Below, one piece after another: positions 52,863 through 62,674 of a stretch of DNA of 64,000 bases. Where the stretch lies: positions 2,501,001 to 2,565,000 of the forward strand of contig NZ_CP121634.1 in assembly GCF_029714945.1 (NCBI RefSeq), in the 5' to 3' direction. The notes beneath the pieces are model-generated. The model worked only from the letters and a program-made list of their open reading frames with translations, ran no database searches and was not told the DNA's origin. The position numbers and the translations under genes are program-made. Position 1 is the first letter of the stretch, and each line of letters begins with the position of its first letter. This stretch comes from Bradyrhizobium sp. CIAT3101. GTDB lineage: Bacteria; Pseudomonadota; Alphaproteobacteria; Rhizobiales; Xanthobacteraceae.

Positions 52863-55439
52863 TCACGCCCGCTGCACAAAGCTGTCCACGACCTTCTTCT
52901 CGCCGGCCTTGTCGAAGGCGATGGTGAGCTTGTTGCCGTCGATCTTGGTGACGCGGCCGTAGCCGAACTTCTGGTGGAAGACACGGTCGGAGAGCGAGAA
53001 TTCCGATGTCGTGCCGGTCGATTTGGCGACCAGCTCGCCCTCGATCGTCATCGGCCCGCGGCGACGCGAGGAGAAGCTGCCGAAATCGGGGCCGGATGAC
53101 GAGGACGACGAGAAGTTCGGGGCCTCTTCCTCGAAGCCGCCACGTCCGCCGCCGCCATTGCGTCCGCCGCCGCGATTGCGGTTGGCCTGGGCGCGCTGCC
53201 AGCCCGGCGTCGAATAGGTCGAGCCGAACGCCTCCATGTCGTCGAAGCGGGAGGCGCCGTAGCCGCCGGTGCCGCCCCAGGCCGAGCCACCCTTGGATTC
53301 CGTGATCTCGACATTGGCCGCCGGCAATTCGTCGAGGAAGCGCGACGGGATCGTGGTCGACCAGGTGCCATGGATGCGCCGGTTGGTCGCGAAATAGATT
53401 TTCGCGCGCCGCCTCGCGCGCGTGAGGCCGACATGGCCGAGCCGGCGCTCTTCTTCCAAACCGGCGCGGCCCTGCTCGTCGAGCGTGCGCTGGCTCGGGA
53501 ACAGGCCTTCTTCCCAGCCGGGCAGGAACACGTTGTCGAATTCGAGACCCTTGGCCGAGTGCAGCGTCATCAAGGACACGGCGTCTTCCTCGGCACCGCC
53601 GTCGCGGTCCATCACCAGCGAGATGTGCTCCAGGAACCCCTGCAGGTTCTCGAACTCTTCCATCGAGCGCACGAGCTCTTTGAGGTTCTCCAGCCGGCCG
53701 GCTGCGTCCGCCGAACGATCCTTCTGCCACATCTCGGTGTAGCCGCTCTCGTCGAGCACGATCTGGGCGAGATCGGTGTGCGCGGTGACCTCGCGCTGGG
53801 CGCGCCAGCGGTCGAACTGGGCGACGACGTCGCGCAAGGACCCGCGCGCCTTCGGCTTCAGCTCGTCGGTCTCGACCACCGCGCGTGCCGCCTCGAACAG
53901 CGGAATGCGGCGCTTGCGGGCGTGGTCGTGCAGCAACTGTATGGTGGCATCGCCAAGCCCGCGCTTGGGCACATTGACGATGCGCTCGAAGGCGAGATCG
54001 TCGGCGGGAGAGTTGATGACGCGAAGATAAGCCAGTGCGTCGCGGATTTCGGCGCGCTCGTAGAAGCGCGGACCGCCGATGACACGATAGGGCAGGCCGA
54101 GCGTGACGAAGCGGTCTTCGAACTCGCGCATCTGGTAGGACGCGCGCACGAGGATGGCGACCTCGTTGAGCTTCTCGCCCTTGCGCTGGATCTGCTCGAT
54201 CTCCTCGCCGATGCCGCGGGCTTCCTCTTCCGAATCCCACGAGCCCGTGACCGTGACCTTCTCGCCGTCCTGGTCTTCGGTGCGCAGCGTCTTGCCGAGC
54301 CGGCCTTCGTTATGCGCGATCAGGTGCGAGGCGGCCGCGAGGATGTGGCCGGTCGAGCGGTAGTTGCGCTCGAGGCGGATCACCTTGGCGCCGGGAAAAT
54401 CGTGCTCGAAGCGCAGGATGTTGTCGACCTCGGCGCCGCGCCAGCCATAGATCGACTGGTCGTCGTCGCCGACGCAGCAGATGTTCTTGACGTGCGGCGT
54501 CTGCTCCTTCGCCCCGCTTGCGGGGAGAGGGAGAGTCTCCACGAGCTCGGTGCTCGGAGAGTCCGCCTCACCCGCATCGCCCTGCGATGCGATCTCTCCG
54601 CGCACGCGGGGAGAGGTGGAAGACGGCGCCTGCGACAGCAGCCGCAGCCACAGATATTGCGCGACGTTGGTGTCCTGGTACTCGTCGACCAGGATGAACT
54701 TGAAGCGCTGCTGGTACTGCCGGAGAATATCCGGGTGCTCGCGGAAGATGCGGATGTCCTCGAGCAACAGGTCGCCGAAATCGGCCGCGTTCAAAATCTT
54801 CAGCCGTTCCTGGTAGCTCGCATAGAGCTTGCCGCCCTTGCCGTTGGCGAAGACGGCGGCTTCGCCTGACGGCACCTGCGACGGTGCCAGGCCGCGGTTC
54901 TTCCAGCCGTCGATCAGCCCGGCCAGCATGCGCGCGGGCCAGCGCTTGTCGTCGATGTTGTCGGCCTGCAGCAGCTGCTTCAGCAGCCGCACCTGGTCGT
55001 CGGTGTCGAGCACGGTGAAATTCGACTTGAGCTGCGCCAGCTCCGCATGGGTCCGCAGAATGCGACCGCCGATGGAGTGGAAGGTGCCGAGCCACGGCAT
55101 GCCCTCGACGGCCTGGCCGAGCATCTGGCCGAGCCGGTGCTTCATCTCGCGCGCGGCCTTGTTGGTGAAGGTCACCGACAGGATCTCGGAGGGGCGGGCG
55201 CGGCCCTGGCTCAGGATGTGGGCGATCCGGGTGGTCAGCACGCGGGTCTTGCCGGTGCCGGCACCGGCCAGCACCAGGACCGGGCCGTCCAGCGTTTCGA
55301 CGGCGTCGCGCTGCTCGGGATTGAGCCCGGTCAGATATTTCGGGCCCACCGAGGCGCGCGCACGCGCGGCGATGCCGCCGGCTGCGGGCTGGTGGTCGGG
55401 TACGCTGGTGATTTTGCTCGGCTCGGTCATGCGAATCAT
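52863..55439 (-). CDS. uvrD: ATP-dependent DNA helicase UvrD/PcrA, with an in-frame insertion
   Basis: This superfamily 1 3'-5' helicase acts in nucleotide excision and mismatch repair. It has 858 residues. Walker A is LAGAGTGKT (about residues 58-65), motif II is [10 protein letters not shown], motif III is [14 protein letters not shown], and motif VI is [18 protein letters not shown]. The stretch between motif II and III is unusually long: about residues 270-315 read like translated intergenic repeat sequence ([20 protein letters not shown] is part). The C-terminus has a Gly/Arg-rich region ([19 protein letters not shown]) and a Tudor-like end ([19 protein letters not shown]). The start may be ATG at 55430 instead. 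Confidence 0.92.
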   Translation of the reverse strand: MIRMTEPSKITSVPDHQPAAGGIAARARASVGPKYLTGLNPEQRDAVETLDGPVLVLAGAGTGKTRVLTTRIAHILSQGRARPSEILSVTFTNKAAREMKHRLGQMLGQAVEGMPWLGTFHSIGGRILRTHAELAQLKSNFTVLDTDDQVRLLKQLLQADNIDDKRWPARMLAGLIDGWKNRGLAPSQVPSGEAAVFANGKGGKLYASYQERLKILNAADFGDLLLEDIRIFREHPDILRQYQQRFKFILVDEYQDTNVAQYLWLRLLSQAPSSTSPRVRGEIASQGDAGEADSPSTELVETLPLPASGAKEQTPHVKNICCVGDDDQSIYGWRGAEVDNILRFEHDFPGAKVIRLERNYRSTGHILAAASHLIAHNEGRLGKTLRTEDQDGEKVTVTGSWDSEEEARGIGEEIEQIQRKGEKLNEVAILVRASYQMREFEDRFVTLGLPYRVIGGPRFYERAEIRDALAYLRVINSPADDLAFERIVNVPKRGLGDATIQLLHDHARKRRIPLFEAARAVVETDELKPKARGSLRDVVAQFDRWRAQREVTAHTDLAQIVLDESGYTEMWQKDRSADAAGRLENLKELVRSMEEFENLQGFLEHISLVMDRDGGAEEDAVSLMTLHSAKGLEFDNVFLPGWEEGLFPSQRTLDEQGRAGLEEERRLGHVGLTRARRRAKIYFATNRRIHGTWSTTIPSRFLDELPAANVEITESKGGSAWGGTGGYGASRFDDMEAFGSTYSTPGWQRAQANRNRGGGRNGGGGRGGFEEEAPNFSSSSSSGPDFGSFSSRRRGPMTIEGELVAKSTGTTSEFSLSDRVFHQKFGYGRVTKIDGNKLTIAFDKAGEKKVVDSFVQRA
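54505..54625. repeat. Palindromic intergenic-type repeat inside the uvrD coding region
   Basis: On the + strand, CGCCCCGC-TTGC-GGGGAGAG (from 54510) and CTCTCCGCGC-ACG-CGGGGAGAG (to 54614) form flanking hairpins. Further stems lie between them: GCATCGC (54574-54580) with GCGATGC (54584-54590), and ACTCTCC/GGAGAGT around 54535-54560. This is the composition I associate with CTCTCCCCGC-type repeats found between genes in Bradyrhizobium. Here it lies in an open uvrD frame and supplies about 45 residues. Confidence 0.65.
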
Positions 55440-55679
55440 TGGCCCCACGATGGCACCGCGGGGTGGCGGAAGGGAGCCTTCATAACAGGGATTGCCGCCT
55501 ATATGGGGCGGCCGGCAAGGGTTTTCCACGTGCACGCCGGGCTGATTTGTTCCTGCGTGCCGGACGAATTTCCAGCCCCGGCGGGCCGGAACCAATGTTC
55601 CGAGCCGGAGATTGTTTGTTCAAGTGAGGCGCCTCAGCCGCGCCGATCGCAGACAGACATCAAAACAGAGGTTAAGGCC

Positions 55680-55850
55680 ATGCTGAGCTGGGTTGTGACA
55701 TTTCTCGTTATCGCACTGATCGCCGGTCTTCTGGGCTTTGGCGGCCTCGCCGGCGCATCGATCGAAATCGCCAAGATCATCTTCTTCGTCGCGATCGTCC
55801 TGTTCCTGGTCTCGGCCGTGGTCGGCCTTGCCCGCGGCCGCAGGATCTAG
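55680..55850 (+). CDS. DUF1328 (YtjA-like) small membrane protein
   Basis: This 56-residue product begins [20 protein letters not shown] and has two hydrophobic segments, the second reading [20 protein letters not shown], with a short basic end. GAGG/AAGG precedes the ATG. DUF1328 proteins are small inner membrane proteins, often stress-induced, of unknown function. The 240 bases between this gene and uvrD hold the divergent promoters and nothing else seen. Confidence 0.88.
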   Translation: MLSWVVTFLVIALIAGLLGFGGLAGASIEIAKIIFFVAIVLFLVSAVVGLARGRRI

Positions 55851-55859
55851 CGCGCCGGA

Positions 55860-56369
55860 TCATGCACTACGCTTCGAGGGCATTGCCACGTTTCGGCCGA
55901 TGCCCTCGGGGCGCGGCAAGGCACTGTGAGCCCCGACGACGGCCGCGATGCGCGCGCGAATATCCGGCGGAAAGGCCGCCACCTTGCGCGAGCCCATGTC
56001 GATGTGGAGCGACATGTTCTCGGAGGTCGCCGACAGCCAGCCCTCGGTTGCGTGCCGCAGCTCCTGGAAGGTGTGCAGTCGCTTGTCGTCGGCCTCCAGC
56101 AGCCAGACCGAGACCTGCACGGGATCGCCGAGGTGAATTTCACGCAGATACCGCACGTGACACTCGGCGGTGAAGGTCGAGCCGTTGCGCTCCTTCATGT
56201 ATCCCGGCCCGATCCCAAGCTGCAGCCACATCTGGTCGATCGCCCGGTCGAACATCACGTTGTAATAGGCCATGTTGAGATGGCCGTTATAGTCGATCCA
56301 TTGCGGCTCGATCTGCATGATCGAGGCGCGGAACGGCTCAGGCGTAGGGGCGGTGGCACTCTCCGGCAT
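55860..56369 (-). CDS. Thioesterase family protein (hot-dog fold)
   Basis: The 169-residue product shows a 4HBT-type pattern: QWIDYNGHLNMAYYNVMFDR with the usual Asp/Asn-x-x-x-His, then MWLQLGIG and TFTAECHVRYLREIHLGDPV. The group resembles the thioesterase part of carnitine-degradation enzymes (betainyl-CoA thioesterase). It likely cleaves a small acyl-CoA in the cytosol. No carnitine genes are nearby, so the substrate is open. It converges with the DUF1328 gene, nine bases apart. Confidence 0.83.
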   Translation of the reverse strand: MPESATAPTPEPFRASIMQIEPQWIDYNGHLNMAYYNVMFDRAIDQMWLQLGIGPGYMKERNGSTFTAECHVRYLREIHLGDPVQVSVWLLEADDKRLHTFQELRHATEGWLSATSENMSLHIDMGSRKVAAFPPDIRARIAAVVGAHSALPRPEGIGRNVAMPSKRSA

Positions 56370-56456
56370 GTCTCATTCCCTGGCTATGCGTCCGGTCGCT
56401 TGACTTGACCGGTGAGATGTCCTTTGCCACGGTTTCCAGTGTCGGGAGGACTATCC

Positions 56457-57881
56457 GTGGGTACGACCATCACCAATAATCCGCCGCGGCCGGAGCCGAA
56501 AGCCCTCGCAAGCGCGCTGGAGCAGCTTGCCGCACGCTTCGGCAACCGCCTCATCACCTCGCAGGCCGTTCGCGAGCAGCACGGCCATACCACCACATGG
56601 ATCGTCAACCAGCCGCCGGACGGCGTGGTGATGGCGCAGGAGACCGCCGACATCCAGGACGTGGTGCGGATTTGCGCGAAGAACGGCGTGCCGGTCATTC
56701 CCTTCGGCACCGGCACCTCGCTCGAGGGCCAGGTCAACGCGCCCGCCGGCGGCATCTCGATCGATTTGCGCGACATGAACAAGGTGCTCGCGGTGCATGC
56801 CGAGGATCTCGACTGCGTGATCCAGCCCGGCGTCACCCGCAAGGCGCTCAACGAGCATCTCCGCGACCAGGGCCTGTTCTTCCCGATCGATCCCGGCGCG
56901 GACGCCTCGCTCGGCGGCATGGCCTCGACGCGCGCCTCCGGCACCAACGCGGTGCGCTACGGCACCATGCGCGACAGCGTGCTGGCGCTGAAAGTCGTGC
57001 GCGGCGATGGCGAGATCATCACCACGGGCACACGCGCGAAGAAGTCCTCGGCCGGCTATGACCTGACGCATCTGTTCGTCGGCGCCGAAGGCACGCTCGG
57101 CATCATCTCCGAATTGACCATTCGGCTCCGCGGCATTCCCGAGACGATCGCCGCGGCCGCGGTGTCGTTCGAGACCGTGCACGGTGCGTGTCAGGCGGTG
57201 ATCCTGGCGATCCAGACCGGCATTCCCGTGGCGCGCATCGAGTTGCTCAATACGGCGCAGGTGAAGGCCTGCAATTCCTATTCGAAGCTGACGCTGCCGG
57301 AGACGCCGCTTCTGCTGATGGAGTTCCACGGCAGCGAGGTCGAGGTCGATGCGCAGTCCAAGGCGTTCGGCGAGATCGCAAGGGAGTGCGGTGGCGGCGA
57401 TTTCTCCTGGACCACCAAGCCGGAGGATCGCACGAAACTGTGGCAGGCGCGGCACGATGCCTATTGGTCCGTCAAGGCGCTGCGGCCCGGCGACAGCATC
57501 GGCGTGGTTGCAACCGACGTTTGCGTGCCGATCTCGCGGCTTGCCGACTGCGTCAGCGAGACCGAGGAAGATCTCAAGCGTCTCAACCTGTTGTCGCCGA
57601 TCGTCGGCCATGTCGGCGACGGTAATTTCCACTGCTCGCTGGTGTGTGACACCAACGATGCGGCCGAGATGGCGCGCGGCGAGGAGTTCATGCATCGCCT
57701 CGTCGAACGCGCGCAGGCGATGGATGGAACCTGCACCGGCGAGCACGGCATCGGCCAGGGCAAGCAGAAATATCTCAAGGCGGAACTCGGCCCTGAAGCA
57801 ATCGATGCGATGCGTGCGATAAAAATGGCACTCGATCCGCAAAACATCTTCAACCCCGGCAAGATCGTGCCGGAGGCGTAG
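56457..57881 (+). CDS. FAD-binding D-2-hydroxyacid dehydrogenase (GlcD/Dld-like)
   Basis: The 474-residue flavoprotein probably oxidises D-lactate, glycolate or a similar 2-hydroxyacid. The GTG start is chosen because GGGAGGA lies six bases before it. The FAD-binding domain reads VIPFGTGTSLEGQVNAPAGG, then FFPIDPGADASLGGMASTRA and LTHLFVGAEGTLGIISELT. The C-terminal domain has IVGHVGDGNFHCSLV (metal-binding His) and GTCTGEHGIGQGKQKYL, ending LDPQNIFNPGKI. No glcE/glcF genes follow, favouring a single-subunit D-lactate dehydrogenase type. Confidence 0.92.
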   Translation: MGTTITNNPPRPEPKALASALEQLAARFGNRLITSQAVREQHGHTTTWIVNQPPDGVVMAQETADIQDVVRICAKNGVPVIPFGTGTSLEGQVNAPAGGISIDLRDMNKVLAVHAEDLDCVIQPGVTRKALNEHLRDQGLFFPIDPGADASLGGMASTRASGTNAVRYGTMRDSVLALKVVRGDGEIITTGTRAKKSSAGYDLTHLFVGAEGTLGIISELTIRLRGIPETIAAAAVSFETVHGACQAVILAIQTGIPVARIELLNTAQVKACNSYSKLTLPETPLLLMEFHGSEVEVDAQSKAFGEIARECGGGDFSWTTKPEDRTKLWQARHDAYWSVKALRPGDSIGVVATDVCVPISRLADCVSETEEDLKRLNLLSPIVGHVGDGNFHCSLVCDTNDAAEMARGEEFMHRLVERAQAMDGTCTGEHGIGQGKQKYLKAELGPEAIDAMRAIKMALDPQNIFNPGKIVPEA

Positions 57882-57933
57882 CGCGCGCCATTGCCTTTCG
57901 CTTATGCTCGCTCCATCACGGCGGAGCGAGACA

Positions 57934-58293
57934 ATGCAGTGGTTCGCGCGCAGGACGCGAGAAGATATATGGGACGAAGCGATCGAGTGGCCGCTCGGCG
58001 ATATCGAGGCGGTCGCGCGCATCCGCTCCATCTGTGACGCTGCGGTCCAGAGCGCCGCAGGCTCCGCCTGTAACGACAAAAGCGAGAGCGCGCGTTATGA
58101 GCGCGCCGCAAAGGTCGCGATGGAAATCGCGATGAAGATCTCCGATGGCCTGATGCGCGACGACGCGGTGCATCGCATCGTCAATCTCTGCATGGCCGCG
58201 AACGACATCAAGACGGCGCAGATCCTGTTCCGCGCGATCCACGCCAGTTGGATCCGCGAAACGGCGCAGCGTGATCATCCGGCTTTGGTTTAG
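57934..58293 (+). CDS. Conserved-type hypothetical protein (119 aa)
   Basis: This 119-residue product begins MQWFARRTREDIWDEAIEWP, with GGAG eight bases before the ATG. It is mostly helical and polar with no signal or membrane segment; two Cys-bearing helices (RIRSICDAAVQSAAGSA, and RIVNLCMAANDIKTAQILFR) are present. I do not recognise a family. It lies 52 bases after the GlcD/Dld-type gene. Confidence 0.6.
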   Translation: MQWFARRTREDIWDEAIEWPLGDIEAVARIRSICDAAVQSAAGSACNDKSESARYERAAKVAMEIAMKISDGLMRDDAVHRIVNLCMAANDIKTAQILFRAIHASWIRETAQRDHPALV

Positions 58294-58301
58294 ACATGAT
58301 C

Positions 58302-59279
58302 CTATTCGACGACCTCGTCGGTGCGGGCGAGCAGCGCGGGCGATATATTCAGCCCCAGCGTCTTCGCGGTCTTCAAGTTGATCACGAGTTCGAACTTGGT
58401 CGGCTGTTCGACTGGTAGATCGGCCGGCTTGGCCCCGCGGAGTATCTGATCGACGTAATCGGCCGCCCGTCGGAACAGAGCCGGGAGGCTCGGTCCATAG
58501 GACATGAGTCCACCGCTGTGGACACCGCCACTGACCCCCCAGATTGTCGGCAGCCGTGCGCCCAACGCCAGCTCGTTGATCGTAACTTGCTTGGCGTCTA
58601 CCAATGCTTCGCTCGCGATATAGAGCGCTTCGGCTCGTTCCTTCAGTCCTTCGAATGCAGGTGCGATATCCTGCTCGCCGCGGATTTCCAGTGCGATGAC
58701 CTCAACGCCAAGCGCGTGCGCCGCGGCCTGAACCTCGGCCAGCTCTTGCTTGGCCGCGGGATAGGCAACGTTGGCCATCACTGCCATCCGTCGGAGCCCG
58801 GGAATGACTTCCCGCAAAAGTTCAGCTCGTTTGCCTGCAAGATCGGGCCCCTGGATCGACAGTCCGGTCACGTTGGCTCCCGGTCGGGACAGATTATCGA
58901 CGAAGCCACTGCCAACCGGGTCCACAGCTACGGCGAACACGACCGGAATCGTCGATGTCAGCTTCTTGATCGCGAGGACCGCGTTTCCTCCGGTCACAAT
59001 GATGTCGACCTTGAGACGGACGAACTCCGCGGCTATTTCGGCGATCCGGTCATTGCGTCCGTCTGCCCAGCGATAATCGAGGGCAACAGCATTGCGACCT
59101 TCCATCCAACCGAGCTCGCGTAACCTCGTTTCGAAAGAAGCGGTCGACCTGGTCCACGATGATTGCGCGACTGTTCCAAGAAAGCCAATGGTCGGCCGTT
59201 TCGTTGATTGCCCGCGCGCCGCGACTGTGCACGCAACAGTCGCGCCTCCGAGCAACGTGATGAACCCTCGTCGCTTCAT
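58302..59279 (-). CDS. ABC transporter substrate-binding protein (PF04392-type), orphan
   Basis: The 325-residue product begins MKRRGFITLLGGATVACTVA, a signal with the twin-arginine-like RRGFI, so it may be exported folded. The mature part matches the ABC substrate-binding group of PF04392: PTIGFLGTVAQSSWTRS, then FETRLRELGWMEGRNAVALD, IIVTGGNAVLAIKKLT, and a SVPAL-like end with PALFRRAADYVDQILRG and PTKFELVINLKTAKTLGL. No permease or ATPase gene adjoins it. Many rhizobia carry families of such orphans. Confidence 0.85.
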   Translation of the reverse strand: MKRRGFITLLGGATVACTVAARGQSTKRPTIGFLGTVAQSSWTRSTASFETRLRELGWMEGRNAVALDYRWADGRNDRIAEIAAEFVRLKVDIIVTGGNAVLAIKKLTSTIPVVFAVAVDPVGSGFVDNLSRPGANVTGLSIQGPDLAGKRAELLREVIPGLRRMAVMANVAYPAAKQELAEVQAAAHALGVEVIALEIRGEQDIAPAFEGLKERAEALYIASEALVDAKQVTINELALGARLPTIWGVSGGVHSGGLMSYGPSLPALFRRAADYVDQILRGAKPADLPVEQPTKFELVINLKTAKTLGLNISPALLARTDEVVE

Positions 59280-59364
59280 GCAGCGTCCAGGATAAAGCCA
59301 GATATTTGAGGCCCGCAGGGTAGCACACTGGAGGCGGCGGGATAGATCGCTCGGCGCCCCGCAG

Positions 59365-61032
59365 CTACTTCGCCAGTTTCCGCACGGCCTCGTCCACGCT
59401 GTGGAAGACGTGCTCCTTCGGCAGCACATCGAACAGCCTGAAGCGCTCGAAGGCGTCCTGCGCGCGCATCGATTCCAGCCGCGCCAGCGCGACCGTGACG
59501 CCTTGTTCGTGGCAGGCCTTGAAGACGTCGAGCAGGATCTGCGCGGCGGTGAAGTCGATCTCGACCATGCCGCTTGCCTCCAGCACCAGCAATTGCGGTG
59601 TCGCCGTGCCGAGGACTTTCGTCACGTCGCTGCGGAAGCCCGGCGCATTGAGGAAGGACAGCGGCGCCTGCAGCCCGATCACGGCGACGCCCGCGATGCG
59701 CTCGCCGGTGATGTGCGGATGCGCGGGCCACCAGATCGTGGTGCCCGGCACGCGCTCGAATTCGACCAGTCTCGCGCGCGTCGTGCTCCAGATGCCGTGC
59801 AGCAGCGACAGCACGATGCCGAGGAACGCGCCCTGCTGGATCGGCAGCACGATAATCAGCGCGGCGGTGGCGACGATCAGCAGAAACTCGCTGAAGGACT
59901 GGCGATAGATCGTCACGATCTGCTTGGTGCGGATGATCCGCAGCGCCACGAACAGCAGGATGCCGCCAAGGGCTGCATCCGGGACGTGCTGCAGCAGCCC
60001 CGTTCCGAACGCGAGCAGCAACAGGACGATCACCGCGGCCGCAAGGCCCGCAAGCTGCGATTGCCCGCCGGTCTCGGCGACGATGCCCGTGCGCGGCGGG
60101 CTGGCATTGACCGGAAACGCGCCGAACAGGCCCGACAGCACGCTGCCCGCGCCGGCGCCGAGGAAGTCGCGATCGACATCGGCGGGCTTGTCGGGATCGG
60201 ACGGGAACGACCGCGTGGTGGCGGCGGTCTGCACCATCACCACCACGGTCACGACGAAGGCGAGCGGCACCAAGTGCACCCATTGCTCCGGCGCCAGATC
60301 AGGCAAGGTCGGCCGGGGCAGCGTGCCCGGCACCGTGCCGACGACTTTGACGCCCTTGCTCTCCAGGCCAAACGCGATGGTGGCCAGCGTCGCGGCAACG
60401 AGCCCGATCAATGCGCCGGGGATTTTCGCGCTGATCCTTTCGGAGATGAAGACCACTGCGAGCACGCCGAAGCCGATGAAAAAGGTGATGGGATTGGTGC
60501 GGCCGATCTCGGTTGCGAGCACGCCGATGCGATCGAGCGTCGGGCCGCTCGGCGAGTCCAGTCCCAGCACGCCCGGCAATTGCGAGACGATGATGTGGAC
60601 GGAGATGCCGGCGAGGAAGCCGACCATCACCGGCATCGATAGAAGGTTGGCGATGCCGCCGAGCCGGAACGCGCCCCCGGCGAGCATCATCGCGCCGACC
60701 ATCAGGGCCAGCGCGATCGCGAGCCCCTGATATTCCGGTGAGCCGGCAGCGGCCAAAGCGGCCAGCCCGCCGGCGAAGATCGGCGTGATCGTGGAATCCG
60801 CACCGCAGGACAGGAAGCGGTTGCCGCCGAGCAGGGCAAAGCCGAGCGAGCCCGCCATGAAGGCGAAGAAGCCGATCTGCGGCGCGAAGCCGCCGAGCCG
60901 CGCGGTCGCCATCTGCTCGGGGATCGCGATCGCCGCCAGCGTCAGCCCCGCCATGAGATCGCCGGGCAGGGCATAGGAGGCGAGCGAGCCAAACAGCGGC
61001 CATGCTTTCCTGGCGTGAGCGTCCTGCGGCAT
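59365..61032 (-). CDS. SulP family anion transporter with STAS domain
   Basis: The 555-residue inner membrane protein begins MPQDAHARKAWPLFG. SulP signs are LMAGLTLAAIAIPEQMATAR (first core helix), FAFMAGSLGFALLGGNRFLS, and the cytosolic STAS domain after about residue 430 (LEASGMVEIDFTAAQILLDV, then FERFRLFDVLPKEHVFHSVDEA). SulP proteins carry sulfate, bicarbonate or dicarboxylates. The sequence alone does not say which. Confidence 0.92.
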   Translation of the reverse strand: MPQDAHARKAWPLFGSLASYALPGDLMAGLTLAAIAIPEQMATARLGGFAPQIGFFAFMAGSLGFALLGGNRFLSCGADSTITPIFAGGLAALAAAGSPEYQGLAIALALMVGAMMLAGGAFRLGGIANLLSMPVMVGFLAGISVHIIVSQLPGVLGLDSPSGPTLDRIGVLATEIGRTNPITFFIGFGVLAVVFISERISAKIPGALIGLVAATLATIAFGLESKGVKVVGTVPGTLPRPTLPDLAPEQWVHLVPLAFVVTVVVMVQTAATTRSFPSDPDKPADVDRDFLGAGAGSVLSGLFGAFPVNASPPRTGIVAETGGQSQLAGLAAAVIVLLLLAFGTGLLQHVPDAALGGILLFVALRIIRTKQIVTIYRQSFSEFLLIVATAALIIVLPIQQGAFLGIVLSLLHGIWSTTRARLVEFERVPGTTIWWPAHPHITGERIAGVAVIGLQAPLSFLNAPGFRSDVTKVLGTATPQLLVLEASGMVEIDFTAAQILLDVFKACHEQGVTVALARLESMRAQDAFERFRLFDVLPKEHVFHSVDEAVRKLAK

Positions 61033-61124
61033 CGATGCGGAATCCCCGGAAAATCTGCGGTGGTCCGTCAGACTACAACATTTCCGGATTGGAGGGCGGC
61101 CGACTGCGCAACTTCGCGATCATC

Positions 61125-61158
61125 AACAAAAATGTCCGCAAGCGAGGCTTGCGGACAT
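61125..61158 (-). terminator. Rho-independent terminator of the caspase-family gene
   Basis: A perfect 12-base-pair stem, ATGTCCGCAAGC (61132-61143) with GCTTGCGGACAT (61147-61158), has a three-base loop. Read on the minus strand it is followed by TTTTTGTTGATG. It lies 25 bases past the end of the caspase-family gene on the minus strand. Confidence 0.88.
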
Positions 61159-61183
61159 CAATGCCTATCGCAGTGCGGCGGTG

Positions 61184-62674
61184 TCAGTACCTGGTGCCGC
61201 GGTTATAGTCGCCGCCGCCGCGTCCCATGCCTCCACCGCCATGGCCGCCCATGCCCATTCCCATGCCGAGGCCAATTCCGAGACCGATTCCGACGGCTTC
61301 AGGCGGCGGGCCGGGGGGCGGTGCGCGCTCGACGACGACTTCGTCAGGCGGCGGCCGGCGCTTCGGCGGCGTGTCGACCACCTTGCGCTTTGGCGGCGTG
61401 TCGTCGACGCGCTTCTTGATCACGGGCGCAACCGTCGGGTTGATCGGCGTTGCCGGCGGCGTCGGTGCCGAGCACGGGCAGGTCGGCGCCATCGCGACGG
61501 CGACCGGCACTGCGGCGGCGGCAACCGGCAAGGCATAATTGCGGTTCTGCACGCGAAGCAGCAGCCGGCGCGCGGTCGCGGCGAGATCGCTGTTGTCCCA
61601 GTTTGCGAGATAGGTCTCGTACGAAGCGCGGGTGTTGATCGCCACCGCACGGTCCCATGCCAGCATCTGACGCCGCCGCTCCAGCACCGTACGCAGGCGC
61701 GGCGTCTGGGCGTCCTGCGCATAGAGTTCGACATAGGCCTGATACGCAGGCACGGTGTCGTCGGCGATCACGAGCTGATAGGCGGCCTTGGCATCCTTGC
61801 CCTGCAAATCCTTGCGCCAGTCCTCGACGCTGCGCGTCGCGCTGGCGAGGGCCATCGCGTTCGCGCCCGGCGCCGCGGGCTGGCCGCCGCCGCTGTCACC
61901 ACCGAAGAATTTGAAGTCGGTCGTCAGCGACGAGCTTTCCCAGGGGATCTGCCGCCCGTCGGTCGATTGCGCGACTGCGATGCGGATGCGCTTGAACACT
62001 TCCTCGATCGGAATATTCGGCTGCTTGGCAACGGTCAGCGCTGCCGTGGTGTAGGGACTGTCGGCGCCGGATCCGTCCTCGGCTTCGGCACCGGGCGAGG
62101 TCGAGTACGAGATGAAGGAGCCCGGCGCGCCCGCCTTGGTGTCGACGATCGCAAGCCCGTGGCCGGCACCGCTCAGCGCCGGGAACGGATTGTTGCGGCA
62201 GGCGTCGAGCATGAAGATGCGCGCCCGCGTCGGCAGCGCGCCGAGCGTGTTGAGCAGATCGTTCAGCCGCACGCCCTGCAGCGGAATGTCGGCCTCGCGC
62301 TTGGGATCGAGATCGACGGGCACGAGATAGTTCTCGCCGTCGATCTGCAAGCCATGGCCGGCATAGAACACCAGCGCAACCGTGTCGGCGCCGCTGGCGC
62401 TGACCTTGCCGGCGAAATCGGAGATCGTCTGGCGCATCTCGCTCTGCGCGAGGTTCGGCGCCGCGGTGACGGTGAAGCCGGCATTGCCGAGCAGCTCGGC
62501 CATGCCCTTGGCATCGTTGGCGGCGTTCGGCAGTTCCGGCACCGTGCGATAGGCGGACTGGCCGATCACCAGCGCAAGCCGGGCTTCGGCCGCGGCTTGC
62601 GTCGGCGTCATGAGTTGCGTGAGTGCAAGGAGACCGGAAGCAAGAACTAAATTGCAAAGGACTGGACGGCGCAT
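61184..62674 (-). CDS. Exported caspase-family (C14) protein with Pro/Gly-rich tail
   Basis: The 496-residue product begins MRRPVLCNLVLASGLLALTQ, a signal peptide, with GGAGGTG seven bases before the ATG. The p20-like domain starts ARLALVIGQSAYRTVPELPN. Catalytic His107 is in FYAGHGLQIDG and Cys159 in FMLDACRNNPF. After about residue 270 the chain becomes helical, then Pro-rich (PPKRKVVDTPPKRRPPPDE), and ends in a Gly/Met-rich stretch (GLGIGLGMGMGMGGHGGGGM). Bacterial metacaspase-like proteins of this kind (family C14) are common in rhizobia. Its location suggests a periplasmic or surface role. Confidence 0.9.
   Translation of the reverse strand: MRRPVLCNLVLASGLLALTQLMTPTQAAAEARLALVIGQSAYRTVPELPNAANDAKGMAELLGNAGFTVTAAPNLAQSEMRQTISDFAGKVSASGADTVALVFYAGHGLQIDGENYLVPVDLDPKREADIPLQGVRLNDLLNTLGALPTRARIFMLDACRNNPFPALSGAGHGLAIVDTKAGAPGSFISYSTSPGAEAEDGSGADSPYTTAALTVAKQPNIPIEEVFKRIRIAVAQSTDGRQIPWESSSLTTDFKFFGGDSGGGQPAAPGANAMALASATRSVEDWRKDLQGKDAKAAYQLVIADDTVPAYQAYVELYAQDAQTPRLRTVLERRRQMLAWDRAVAINTRASYETYLANWDNSDLAATARRLLLRVQNRNYALPVAAAAVPVAVAMAPTCPCSAPTPPATPINPTVAPVIKKRVDDTPPKRKVVDTPPKRRPPPDEVVVERAPPPGPPPEAVGIGLGIGLGMGMGMGGHGGGGMGRGGGDYNRGTRY

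Noticed and set aside
52702..54240. 512-codon minus-strand ORF inside uvrD in another frame
   Set aside because: Arg/Pro/Gly-rich shadow of uvrD; the uvrD frame carries all helicase motifs.
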